DNA of 64,000 nucleotides, taken from positions 18,358 through 82,357 of the forward strand of contig UQHS01000012.1 in NCBI GenBank assembly GCA_900540845.1, in the 5' to 3' direction. The translations under genes were made by a program, and so were the position numbers. Under the pieces are notes generated by a model, which saw only the letters and a list, made by a program, of their open reading frames with translations, did not search any database and was not told the origin of the DNA. Positions 16,478 to 23,985 of the stretch are shown here, in pieces. This DNA is from an uncultured Collinsella sp. GTDB lineage: Bacteria > Actinomycetota > Coriobacteriia > Coriobacteriales > Coriobacteriaceae. Position 1 is the first letter of the stretch. The number at the start of each line of letters is the position of its first letter.

Positions 16478-17704
16478 ATGCGCACCGATGATTTCGATTA
16501 CGACCTTCCCGACGAGCTGATCGCCCAGGCTCCTGCCGAGCCGCGCGATTCCTGTCGTCTGCTGGTGCTCAACCGCGAGCTCGAGGGCGGCGCCCCTCGC
16601 GCGGGCGACGCGGTCGCCCTTGAGCACGGCGGTTCCGTGGAGCACAAGCACTTCTACGACATCATCGACTATCTGCAGCCCGGCGATTTGCTGGTGGCCA
16701 ACCAGACGCGCGTCATGCCGGCGCGCCTCATAGGCAAGAAGCCCACGGGCGGCGTGGCTGAGACGCTGCTGCTTCGTCGCCGTGAGGACGTCGATCCGCT
16801 CGGCCATGTGTGGGAATGCCTGGTGAATCCCGGCAAGCGCCTCAAGCCGGGCAACATGGTGGAGTATCGCGCCGGCGGCCTGCTTGCGCCCGAGGGCTCG
16901 CCTGTGGTGCTCACCGCCGAGATCATTGATTTCGTGGACGATTCCAAGGGCGGGCGCCTGGTGCGCTTCGAGCCCGTGGGGGAGAACGAGCAGGGCGTCC
17001 CGCGCACGCTGGACGAGGCGATCCATGCCGCGGGCCATGTGCCGTTGCCGCCCTATATCACCGGCTACGACGGCGATCCCGAGAAGTACCAGACCGTGTA
17101 CGCCATGAGCGAGGAGCACTCCGCCGCCGCGCCCACCGCGGGCCTGCATTTCACCCCCGAGCTCATCCAACGCATCAAGGACAAGGGCTGTGGCTGGGCG
17201 ACCGTCGAGCTCGAAGTCGGCATCGACACGTTTCGTCTGGTGGAGGAGGACGACCCCACCGAGCACGTCATGCATACCGAGCGCTACCACGTTCCCGCCG
17301 AGGTCGTCGAGGCCGTGCACGCCACCAAGGCGGCGGGCCATCGCGTGATCGCCGTAGGCACGACTGCGGTGCGCTCCCTCGAGAGCGCGTGGGATGCGGG
17401 CGCGCCTGTCGCCAACCCCGCGGTCACGGCGCGCGGGTTCGAGGGGCGTGCGGACGGCGCGGACGTGTGCGGCGCCGGTGACATCACGGTGCGCGAGGAC
17501 GCGACCACAAACCTGTACCTCATGCCTGGGTCGACTTTCCACGTGGTCGATGCGCTCATCACGAACTTCCATGTGCCGCGATCCACGCTGATGATGCTCG
17601 TCTCTGCACTGGCCACGCGCGATCAGGTCATCGATGCGTACGAGGAGGCCGTGCGAGAGCGGTATCGCTTCTTTAGCTTTGGCGATGCCATGCTGGTCGA
17701 GTAG
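16478..17704 (+). CDS. queA: tRNA preQ1(34) S-adenosylmethionine ribosyltransferase-isomerase
   Basis: QueA transfers and isomerises the ribosyl group of SAM onto preQ1 in tRNA, giving epoxyqueuosine. The 408-residue protein is slightly longer than the usual 340-360 because of insertions around residues 30-55 and 300-330. Conserved segments include FDYDLPDELIAQAP at the start, NQTRVMPARL, PLPPYI, SAAAPTAGLHF, EVGIDTF, and TNFHVPRSTLMMLVSA. ATG 16478 follows GAAAGGTGG; an upstream ATG at 16445 is less likely. It pairs with queH. Confidence 0.93.
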   Translation: MRTDDFDYDLPDELIAQAPAEPRDSCRLLVLNRELEGGAPRAGDAVALEHGGSVEHKHFYDIIDYLQPGDLLVANQTRVMPARLIGKKPTGGVAETLLLRRREDVDPLGHVWECLVNPGKRLKPGNMVEYRAGGLLAPEGSPVVLTAEIIDFVDDSKGGRLVRFEPVGENEQGVPRTLDEAIHAAGHVPLPPYITGYDGDPEKYQTVYAMSEEHSAAAPTAGLHFTPELIQRIKDKGCGWATVELEVGIDTFRLVEEDDPTEHVMHTERYHVPAEVVEAVHATKAAGHRVIAVGTTAVRSLESAWDAGAPVANPAVTARGFEGRADGADVCGAGDITVREDATTNLYLMPGSTFHVVDALITNFHVPRSTLMMLVSALATRDQVIDAYEEAVRERYRFFSFGDAMLVE

Positions 17705-17891
17705 CGTTCGAGCCCCGCGACGGCGTTGCGCACCATGCTGTCTGCTTGCCGCCCGCTGCCGTTCGCGGCGCAAACGCTACCGTTTACGGTCATGTGGCAT
17801 GCGAAGTGACGGGCCAATGCAATTTGGGGCATAAGCGGAATGTACCAAAAGAGTCGCAACGTTACCGCGACCGAGACAGGAGGTGTGTCCG

Positions 17892-18522
17892 ATGGGTTTT
17901 GAAGATATAGCAGCTTTCGGGCCCGCCGCCTGCGACACCGAGATCGGTTAGTGCAGAAGCGAGCGGATGCGCCGTTCTTAGTTCCACCGGTTGGTTGGCA
18001 AGACGATCAAAGAGGGAACGCATCGGCGGGTTCGATTAATTGGATAGCCCCATCCCAGCGGTAAGAGAAAGTGGGCGAGTCCACCGTAGGATTTGAGAGG
18101 GCGGCGGCATCGCGAGGAGCGGTGTCGCCGCCTTTGTCATGCGGTGGGCGTATCGCCGTGCTCGAGGCCGTGGGCAGCGTGCTTACCAACAAATATGCGG
18201 AAGGCTATCCCCGTCGTCGCTACTATGGCGGCTGCGACCGCGTCGACGTGGTTGAGGACCTCGCGCGCAGTCGCGCGTGCGAGCTGTTCGGATGTCGGTT
18301 CGCCAACGTGCAGCCGCACTCCGGAGCCAATGCGAACCTCGGCGCCTATGCGGCCCTCGTCAAGCCGGGCGGCACGGACAACCACCTGTGCCTGGTGGAC
18401 CTCACCCCCGCGGACGTGACGGGCAAGGATGCGGAGCGGCTGCTCGACGAGGCGACTCTGACGGTGAACAAGAACGCCATTCCGGGGGAGCCGCGCCGCC
18501 ACTTGTCACGAGCGGCATCCGC
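17892..18522 (+). pseudogene. glyA: Remnant of glyA (serine hydroxymethyltransferase)
   Basis: A broken serine hydroxymethyltransferase gene. A normal start is visible: AGGAGGTGTGTCCG then ATG 17892 and 19 codons (MGFEDIAAFG...) ending in TAG 17949-17951. After about 200 unrelated bases, which include a terminator-like hairpin at 18100-18135, GlyA sequence resumes at 18155 (AVLEAVGSVLTNKYAEGYP, YYGGC, VDVVEDLAR, NVQPHSGANAN). At about 18371 it jumps from KPGG to TDNHL, which normally lies some 200 residues further on, so the PLP lysine is deleted. A frameshift near 18497-18500 then breaks the TSGIR stretch, and homology ends at 18522. It cannot make an enzyme. Confidence 0.8.
18100..18138 (+). 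terminator. Hairpin within the glyA remnant
   Basis: A 14-bp stem (with G-U pairs), GGCGGCGGCATCGC against GCGGTGTCGCCGCC, closes a GAGGA loop and is followed by TTTGT. It looks like an intrinsic terminator that now lies inside the glyA remnant, between the broken start and the resumed coding homology. Confidence 0.45.
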
Positions 18523-18550
18523 TGTACTGAGTCCGGCGCAAACGAACACG

Positions 18551-18599
18551 AGACCGCCGGCTTCGTGCGCCGAGGGCGCGGCGAGGCCGGCGGTCTTTT
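18551..18599 (+). terminator. Intrinsic terminator after the glyA remnant
   Basis: AGACCGCCGGC (18551-18561) pairs perfectly with GCCGGCGGTCT (18586-18596), followed by TTTT. It is 29 bases past the end of glyA homology and just outside the 3' end of the minus-strand ATPase gene, so it may separate the convergent units; it was probably the glyA terminator. Confidence 0.7.
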
Positions 18600-18617
18600 T
18601 GTGCGTGTGCTGTGTTC

Positions 18618-20540
18618 CTACGCGTTGCGCACGTTCATGGCGCGCATGGCGTTGAGGATGGCGATGACCGCCACGCCCACGTCGCCAAACACGGCGAGCC
18701 ACATGTTCGCCACGCCGAACGCCGCGAGCACGAGGATGAGCACCTTGATGCCGATGGCGAACATGATGTTTTGATGCACGATGCGCATGGTCTTGCGCGC
18801 CACGCGGATCGCGCGCGCGACGTTGCTCGGCTTGTCGTCCATGAGGACGATGTCCGCCGCTTCGATGGCGGCGTCGGATCCCATGGCGCCCATGGCGATG
18901 CCCACGTCGGCGCGCGTGAGGACGGGCGCATCGTTGATGCCGTCGCCCACAAAGGCGAGGTTGCCGCGTGCAGAGTCGAGGATGCGCTCGACCTGCTCGA
19001 CCTTGTCCCCGGGCAGCAGCTGGGCGTGGACCTCGTCGATCCCCAGCTGCCTCGCGACCGCCTGCGCGACGTCCTCGCGGTCGCCCGTGAGCATGACGCA
19101 GCGCTCGACGCCGGCTGCGTGTAGGTCGGAGATCGCCTGCTTGGCGTCGTCCTTCACCACGTCGGCGATGACGATGTGCCCGGCGTAGGTGCCGTCGATC
19201 GCGACGTGCAGGACCGTGCCCGCAAGCTCGCATTCTGGATGGGGGACGCCGTGGGCGGCCATGAGCTTGTCGTTGCCCACCAAGACGAGAGTGCCCTCGA
19301 CAGTTGCAGCGACACCGTGGCCGGACTCTTCGGTTGCGCTCGTGACGCGGGCCTGGTCGATCGTGCGGGCGTCCGCGTCGGCCTGCAGGTACGCTTGCTT
19401 CACCGAGACGGCGATGGGGTGGTCGGAGAACGCCTCGGCGTGCGCCGCGAGGTCGAGCATGTGCTCGGGGTCGACGCCGTGTTCAGGATGGATCGCGACC
19501 ACGCTGAACGTACCCGAGGTGAGGGTGCCCGTCTTGTCGAAGACGACGGTGTCGACCTCGGAAAGCGCCTCGAGGTAGTTTGACCCCTTGACCAGGATGC
19601 CGAGCTTGGACGCGCCGCCGATGCCTCCGAAGAAGGATAGCGGCACCGAGATGACGAGCGCGCACGGGCAGCTCACCACGAGGAAGGTCAGGCCGCGCAG
19701 GATCCAGTCGGGCCAGGCGCCCTGCCCCATGAGTGGCGGGACGATGGCGATGGCGAGAGCCGCGAAGGTGACCGCCGGGGTGTAGACGCGGGCGAAGCGC
19801 GTGATGAAGTTCTCGGTGTGGGCCTTCTTCTCGCTGGCGTTTTCCACGAGCTCGAGGATACGGCTCACCGTTGAGGCGCCGAACAGCTTGGTGGTGCGCA
19901 CGCGCAGCACGCCCGTCATGTTGATGCAGCCCGAGATGACCTCATCGCCGACTTCGGCCGCTCGCGGCACGGACTCGCCAGTGAGGGCGGCGGTGTCGAG
20001 CTGGGAGGCGCCATCGACGACGATGCCATCGATGGGAATGCGCTCACCCGGTTTGACCACGATGACATCGCCAATCTGCACCTCGTCGGGGTCCACCTGC
20101 TCGAGCGCGCCGTCGCGCTCGATGTTGGCGTAATCGGGAGCGATGTCCATCATGTCGGCGATCGACTTGCGGCTCTTGCCCACGGCGTAGCTTTGGAACA
20201 GCTCTCCCACCTGGTAGAACAGCATGACGGCCGCGCCCTCGGCCATATGCGGTTCGGCCTCGGGGAAGAAGATCATCGCGAAGGCGCCGATGGTGGCGAC
20301 GCTCATGAGAAAGCTCTCGTCAAACGCCTCGCCGCGACGGATGTTGCGCCAGGCCTTTTTGAGGACGTCGTGGCCGGCGATGAGGTAGGGGATGAGGTAG
20401 AGCGCGAAGTTGGCGTACAGCGCGCCCGGATTGCCAAAGGCGGCGGCGAGAAGGCCGAGTTCGTCGACGATCATGATCGCGAAGAACAGGGCGAGCGCGA
20501 TGAGGATGCGCTTGAGCCATTTCTTTTGCTTCTTGTTCAT
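18618..20540 (-). CDS. Zn/Cd/Pb-exporting P1B-type ATPase
   Basis: A 640-residue heavy-metal P-type ATPase of the ZntA/CadA kind that pumps divalent metal out of the cell. Motifs are the actuator TGES, the membrane metal site SCPCALVIS (about residue 293), the phosphorylation site DKTGTLT (about 333), SDHPIAVS, and the hinge GDGINDAP. Eight membrane helices are expected. There is no N-terminal metal-binding domain; that domain is supplied by the separate 72-residue protein encoded just upstream. ATG 20540 is preceded by GGAGAA. With the ArsR gene this forms an arsR-HMA-ATPase operon controlled by the operators at 21275-21333. Confidence 0.92.
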   Translation of the reverse strand: MNKKQKKWLKRILIALALFFAIMIVDELGLLAAAFGNPGALYANFALYLIPYLIAGHDVLKKAWRNIRRGEAFDESFLMSVATIGAFAMIFFPEAEPHMAEGAAVMLFYQVGELFQSYAVGKSRKSIADMMDIAPDYANIERDGALEQVDPDEVQIGDVIVVKPGERIPIDGIVVDGASQLDTAALTGESVPRAAEVGDEVISGCINMTGVLRVRTTKLFGASTVSRILELVENASEKKAHTENFITRFARVYTPAVTFAALAIAIVPPLMGQGAWPDWILRGLTFLVVSCPCALVISVPLSFFGGIGGASKLGILVKGSNYLEALSEVDTVVFDKTGTLTSGTFSVVAIHPEHGVDPEHMLDLAAHAEAFSDHPIAVSVKQAYLQADADARTIDQARVTSATEESGHGVAATVEGTLVLVGNDKLMAAHGVPHPECELAGTVLHVAIDGTYAGHIVIADVVKDDAKQAISDLHAAGVERCVMLTGDREDVAQAVARQLGIDEVHAQLLPGDKVEQVERILDSARGNLAFVGDGINDAPVLTRADVGIAMGAMGSDAAIEAADIVLMDDKPSNVARAIRVARKTMRIVHQNIMFAIGIKVLILVLAAFGVANMWLAVFGDVGVAVIAILNAMRAMNVRNA

Positions 20541-20623
20541 GGGGTTCTCCTGGGGCGTCGCCGCCGACACGACGGGGGTCGATGCAGGCGAGGAAGGGGT
20601 TGAGTTTGGATGCGGAGCCGGGT

Positions 20624-20842
20624 TTAGGCGAGGATCTCGCAGTCGGGCTCGATGTCGGAGGTGAGCTTGATCACGGCGTCGAGCACTGCGTCGAAGTCGT
20701 CGTCTGCAGCCTCGAGCGTGAGCTTTTGGGTGAGGAAGTTTACCTTGGCGCTCTGCACGCCGTCGAGCTTCTTGATGGCGTCTTCGAGCTTGCCGGCGCA
20801 AACCGCGCAGTCGATTTCGTCGAGCTTGAATACCTTGCGCAT
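20624..20842 (-). CDS. Stand-alone heavy-metal-associated (HMA) domain protein
   Basis: A 72-residue ferredoxin-like HMA domain with the metal site IDCAVCAGKLE (Asp-Cys-x-x-Cys), the form found in ZntA-type zinc/cadmium pumps and not the Met-x-Cys-x-x-Cys of copper proteins. It likely passes metal to, or substitutes for the missing N-terminal domain of, the ATPase encoded next. AGAAAGGAACC precedes ATG 20842. It lies second in the operon, after arsR; a palindromic repeat (20860-20896) separates the two. Confidence 0.85.
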   Translation of the reverse strand: MRKVFKLDEIDCAVCAGKLEDAIKKLDGVQSAKVNFLTQKLTLEAADDDFDAVLDAVIKLTSDIEPDCEILA

Positions 20843-20859
20843 GATGGTTCCTTTCTAAG

Positions 20860-20896
20860 AATGGCTAATTTGGGGACGGGTGCAGAATTAGTCATT
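20860..20896. repeat. Family B palindromic repeat, copy B1
   Basis: Arms AATGGCTAATT (20860-20870) and AATTAGTCATT (20886-20896), one wobble, flank the 15-base core TGGGGACGGGTGCAG. The identical core recurs at 62145-62159 with different arms. It lies inside the arsR-HMA-ATPase operon and would form a hairpin in the mRNA. Confidence 0.8.
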
Positions 20897-20913
20897 GGGT
20901 ATCGGATGGGCCG

Positions 20914-21258
20914 TTATTCGCAGATGTGCGTGAGGCCTTGGTCGAGGATGGTCAGGACGTGGTCGTCGGCCAGTGAGTAATGGATGTTGCGGCCGTCGCG
21001 GCGAAACTTGACCAGGTGCGCCTGCTTGAGAATGCGAAGCTGGTGTGACACGGCAGATTGGGAGGCCCCGAGGGCATCTGCGATCTCGTTGACGCTCAGC
21101 TCGTCGCTCATGAGGGCGTACAGGATCTTGATCCGCGTGGTGTCGCTGAAGACCTTGAAGAGGTCTGCCAGGTCATACAGCAGCTCTTCCTCGGGGAGGG
21201 AGCCCTCGTCACCGTGGACGTCGAGCTCATCGGTGGGGTTGGTGGACATGGCGGTCAA
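20914..21258 (-). CDS. ArsR/SmtB-family metal-sensing repressor
   Basis: A 114-residue winged-helix repressor of the CzrA/SmtB kind. The recognition helix is in LGASQSAVSHQLRIL and the wing in VKFRRDGRNIHYSL. The C-terminal alpha-5 helix carries DDHVLTILDQGLTHICE, which gives an Asp-x-His...His-x-x-Glu zinc site like the Asp84-His86-His97-His100 site of CzrA. It should therefore release DNA on zinc or a related metal. The TTG at 21258 has AGGAG at ideal spacing, while ATG 21249 is the alternative start. It heads the metal-efflux operon and likely represses itself. Confidence 0.9.
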   Translation of the reverse strand: MTAMSTNPTDELDVHGDEGSLPEEELLYDLADLFKVFSDTTRIKILYALMSDELSVNEIADALGASQSAVSHQLRILKQAHLVKFRRDGRNIHYSLADDHVLTILDQGLTHICE

Positions 21259-21274
21259 TACATCTCCTCTCGTG

Positions 21275-21333
21275 TGAACACATGCTCATATATCAACTGC
21301 ATACGATTATATGAACATATGCTCATATGTCAA
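21275..21333 (-). promoter_or_regulatory. Metal-efflux operon promoter with two ArsR operators
   Basis: On the minus strand a full-consensus promoter is visible: TTGACA (21333-21328), 16-base spacer, TATAAT (21311-21306). The spacer holds the 12-2-12-like dyad TGAGCATATGTTCA (within 21309-21328), and a second copy TGAGCATGTGTTCA (about 21275-21289) lies downstream of the start point. Both match SmtB/CzrA-type operators, so the repressor would block both polymerase binding and escape. Confidence 0.85.
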
Positions 21334-21442
21334 GAAAGTTGGCACGAGGAAAGAAACATGATATTAGTTAACGATAAACATTAACAATGGGGTAGATTCA
21401 TGGTGAAGCCATGGCCGAAATTCTGGCAAGGAGGCGATGATT

Positions 21443-22162
21443 GTGAAGTGGTTCACCCGCCAGTCCGATGCGTCGTTGCCCGGGCGCGCAAAGGCGCTCG
21501 AAGCCCTGTCGGCGTTCTCTCGTTGGGCGGCTCGTGCGTGCGCCGCGGGTGCGGCTTTGTGCCTTGTGGCAGCCGTCGCCTGGACGAGCGCCGCGCTCGA
21601 CAGGTTCCCCGCGCCAATTTCCCAGGTGCTGAGCTGGGAATGCGTGGGCGAGGGGGCTCAGTTCAACGGCCAGACCACATATCCCATATACGCCTACCTC
21701 GTCGAGGGCTCCTATTTGCAATCGCAGGATGACGGCGTGCCGCGTGGCGCCGTGGGCGGCCGCTACCTGCTGTTTGACTGGGACGCCACGGTTCCGCTCG
21801 CAGAGGAGGCGTCGCGCGTGCTCACGGCGCTTTTGGGTGCGCTTTTGCTGGCGTACAGCGGGCGATTCTTTTGGGGTGTCGAGCGCGCGGGAACGCCGTT
21901 TACCGCCGAGTCGGCGCGTCGCCTCAAGGGCGCCGGCGGCATCGCTATCGCCGCGGCTGTCGTTCCCAATGCGGTGGGGCTCCTCATCTCATCGCTCGCC
22001 CAGACGTATCATCTCACGCCTGTTGGCGCATGGAAAATCGGGGTGTGGAACGTCGGCGTCACGACGGGCCTGACGCTCGCCCTCGGCGTGTTGCTTATAG
22101 CCCTGGGAATCGCGTTCGACTACGGGGTTGTGTTGCAGCGGCAAGATGACGAGCTCTTGTAG
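21443..22162 (+). CDS. DUF2975-type membrane protein
   Basis: A membrane protein of about 239 residues with four hydrophobic segments (about 25-48, 120-140, 160-185, 205-230) and one extracytoplasmic loop between the first two. Its plan and its partner, a small HTH gene directly downstream, match DUF2975/YozG-type pairs. GTG 21443 is 8 bases from AAGGAGG; ATG 21437 is also in frame but too close to the ribosome site. The function of the family is unknown; the pairing suggests a membrane signal linked to the regulator. Confidence 0.7.
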   Translation: MKWFTRQSDASLPGRAKALEALSAFSRWAARACAAGAALCLVAAVAWTSAALDRFPAPISQVLSWECVGEGAQFNGQTTYPIYAYLVEGSYLQSQDDGVPRGAVGGRYLLFDWDATVPLAEEASRVLTALLGALLLAYSGRFFWGVERAGTPFTAESARRLKGAGGIAIAAAVVPNAVGLLISSLAQTYHLTPVGAWKIGVWNVGVTTGLTLALGVLLIALGIAFDYGVVLQRQDDELL

Positions 22163-22174
22163 GGCGGTGGGCGC

Positions 22175-22414
22175 ATGATTGTGATGCGGCTTGACCGCAT
22201 GCTCGCTGAGCGAAAAGTGAGCAGCAAGGAGCTTGCGGAACGCATAGGGATCTCTGCAGTGAACCTCTCCCGGATAAAGACGGGAAAAATCAGCGCCGTG
22301 AGGTTTTCCACGCTTGAGGCCATGTGCCGGGCGCTCGATTGCCAGCCCGGCGACCTGCTGGAGTACATTCCCGACGCTGAGGTTGTGGAGCATATCGGCC
22401 TTGCGGAGGACTAG
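22175..22414 (+). CDS. Small XRE/Cro-like HTH regulator
   Basis: A 79-residue helix-turn-helix protein (RMLAERKVSSKELAERIG, then ISAVNLSRIKTGKISAVR) of the YozG type (HTH_26). It begins 13 bases after the DUF2975 gene and is presumably co-transcribed with it. The LDCQPGDLLEYIPD ending is typical for this subfamily. It probably regulates its own operon; the dyad GTTAA...TTAAC near 21368-21386, upstream of the pair, is a candidate site. Confidence 0.8.
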   Translation: MIVMRLDRMLAERKVSSKELAERIGISAVNLSRIKTGKISAVRFSTLEAMCRALDCQPGDLLEYIPDAEVVEHIGLAED

Positions 22415-22440
22415 GCGCCCTGCCGCGGTCGCCTTGCGAT

Positions 22441-22503
22441 GGCGCGCCCAGCGATGGGCCGCCCGCGTCGACGACACGCCCGGCGATGGGCCGCCCGCCC
22501 GTG
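22441..22503. repeat. GC-rich imperfect direct repeat
   Basis: Two copies of a unit around CAGCGATGGGCCGCCCG / CGGCGATGGGCCGCCCG lie 36-38 bases apart between the HTH gene and the convergent membrane-protein gene. A related GC-rich repeat occurs at 56164-56230. No coding or terminator structure is obvious. Confidence 0.5.
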
Positions 22504-22514
22504 AACGTGCATTC

Positions 22515-23054
22515 CTAATCTCGTGGCGCGTCGAGCTCGCTCGGCAGGGGGATGGAGCGTTTGGCCGCAGTGGGCATAAGGAGCAATCCGACGACGGGCC
22601 AGAAGAAGTTGCTGAGCAGCGAGGAGTTTGGGGCGTGTCCCAAGGCCGTGAGAACGAGGTCGGTGAAGACGCCGGCAATCGCGGACGGGATGCACGTGAT
22701 GCCGATGAGAGCGAGGGCGAGGATGATGCCGTCCATGCCGGCCCATGTCGCAGGCGTGCGGCGCCCCGGTCCGGGGTGGGCAAAAAGGTTGGCCTTGATC
22801 GCCTTGTGCGCCCGGTAGACGAGCACGTACTGATAGATGCCGAGTGTGATCGCCGCCACGAAGAAGGCGGGCGTGAGCGCGAATTGCAGGGCGGCGGAGT
22901 CGCCCACGGTCCCGAGGAACAGCACGTCGAAGTACACGATGAACATGGCCGCCATGAGTGCGACCCCGAGCGCGAGCCCCGCAAAGGAGGCTTTCTTGAC
23001 CGCGCGGCGGGATGTGCTATCCAGGGCGTTCCAGTAGCGCTTCACCATATCCAA
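22515..23054 (-). CDS. Four-helix membrane protein of unknown function
   Basis: A 179-residue protein with four predicted membrane segments (about 24-46, 56-80, 105-130, 140-160) and a positively charged stretch VYRAHKAIKANLF between the second and third, which suggests an inside loop. I recognise no family. The start is uncertain: TTG 23054 sits 5 bases after GAGG, and ATG 23048 is the alternative. It converges on the HTH gene and has its own unit. Confidence 0.6.
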   Translation of the reverse strand: MDMVKRYWNALDSTSRRAVKKASFAGLALGVALMAAMFIVYFDVLFLGTVGDSAALQFALTPAFFVAAITLGIYQYVLVYRAHKAIKANLFAHPGPGRRTPATWAGMDGIILALALIGITCIPSAIAGVFTDLVLTALGHAPNSSLLSNFFWPVVGLLLMPTAAKRSIPLPSELDAPRD

Positions 23055-23227
23055 GACAACCTCGATTCACGCGATGGCACTCGATGCCCCAATTCTACTT
23101 CCGACGTCTGACAGACGGAGCCTCATGACGGGTACACGGATGGCCGTGTTGCCATTTGGTACATGACAAAAGCGACAGTTCGCTACAGTGGCTGTTCTGC
23201 GACAGGTGACCCAGTAAAGGAGGCGGC

Positions 23228-23895
23228 GTGTCTGCGGATTCGGACTACCTGGTTGAATACTTGCGTGCCCAGGGCTTTCATGAGATGACCAAACCCGTCA
23301 TGAGTACCTCTCGTACTACGGATTTGACCAGGAATTTGTGTTTGTCTTGGTCGAGGGTGTGGTCCGGGCCAGCGTGACCCTGCGTGAGGGGACGAGGTTC
23401 AACATCTTTTACATCCAGGGCCCGAGCTCCGTCTCGCTGCTGCGCGACGAGGTGAGCAGCCATGCCACATCGCCGTATAGCGTGCGCGTGGAATCTCCCG
23501 AAGCGACCTACATGGCGGTTCCCCGCGTGAGGTTCTGGGAGTTCGTGAATGAGGATTCTCGCTTGCTTGGCTATGTGAAGGACTATTACCGTGCGAGCCT
23601 GGAGGAGAGCCTCTATCGCATGCGTTATCTGACGATGAACGGGAAGGTCGGCGCCGTGGGAGGGTTCTTGTACGACCTGAACGAGCGCTTCGGTGTGCCC
23701 TGCGACGAGGGGAGCGTGATCGCCCTCGATGTCACAAACGAGGACATCGCGCAGTTCTGCGGGACCTCGTCGCGCACGAGCGTGAACCGCATTCTGCGCG
23801 GTTTCAGGGAGCAGGGCGTCATTTCGACGAGCAGGCACGACGGCCGCATCGTCATCCACGACCCGTCCATGCTGGAGCACTATGTGATGGACTGA
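23228..23895 (+). pseudogene. CRP/FNR-family regulator with a frameshift near the N-terminus
   Basis: The C-terminal part (23338-23895) is a clear CRP/FNR regulator: the end of a cyclic-nucleotide-type barrel, a long dimer helix, and a winged helix (NEDIAQFCGTSSRTSVNRIL, about residues 135-155 of the visible frame). Its frame has no good start. A GTG at 23228 with a strong AAAGGAGG opens MSADSDYLVEYLRAQGFHEM in another frame. The two frames would join near 23290 (KP-V then HEYLSYYGFDQEF) if one base is missing there. I call it a single-base frameshift, so the gene is inactive or the base call is wrong. No slippery heptamer is in the right phase. Confidence 0.7.
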
Positions 23896-23985
23896 CCCAG
23901 GTCGGGTGAGTATGGGTTCGCCGGGCGCCTGCGAGTTTGCCCGCGCGTGGGCGAGTTCATTTCTGCTGGCTGGCGCCAGCACGTC

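Noticed and set aside
17705..17891. Glycine riboswitch before the glyA remnant
   Set aside because: The leader shows none of the conserved glycine-aptamer segments; only a ribosome site and scattered short repeats are visible.
23280..23300. Programmed -1 frameshift in the CRP-family gene
   Set aside because: The region has AAACCC but not in the X-XXY-YYZ phase, and no downstream stimulatory hairpin or pseudoknot is evident. A simple mutation or sequencing error is more likely.
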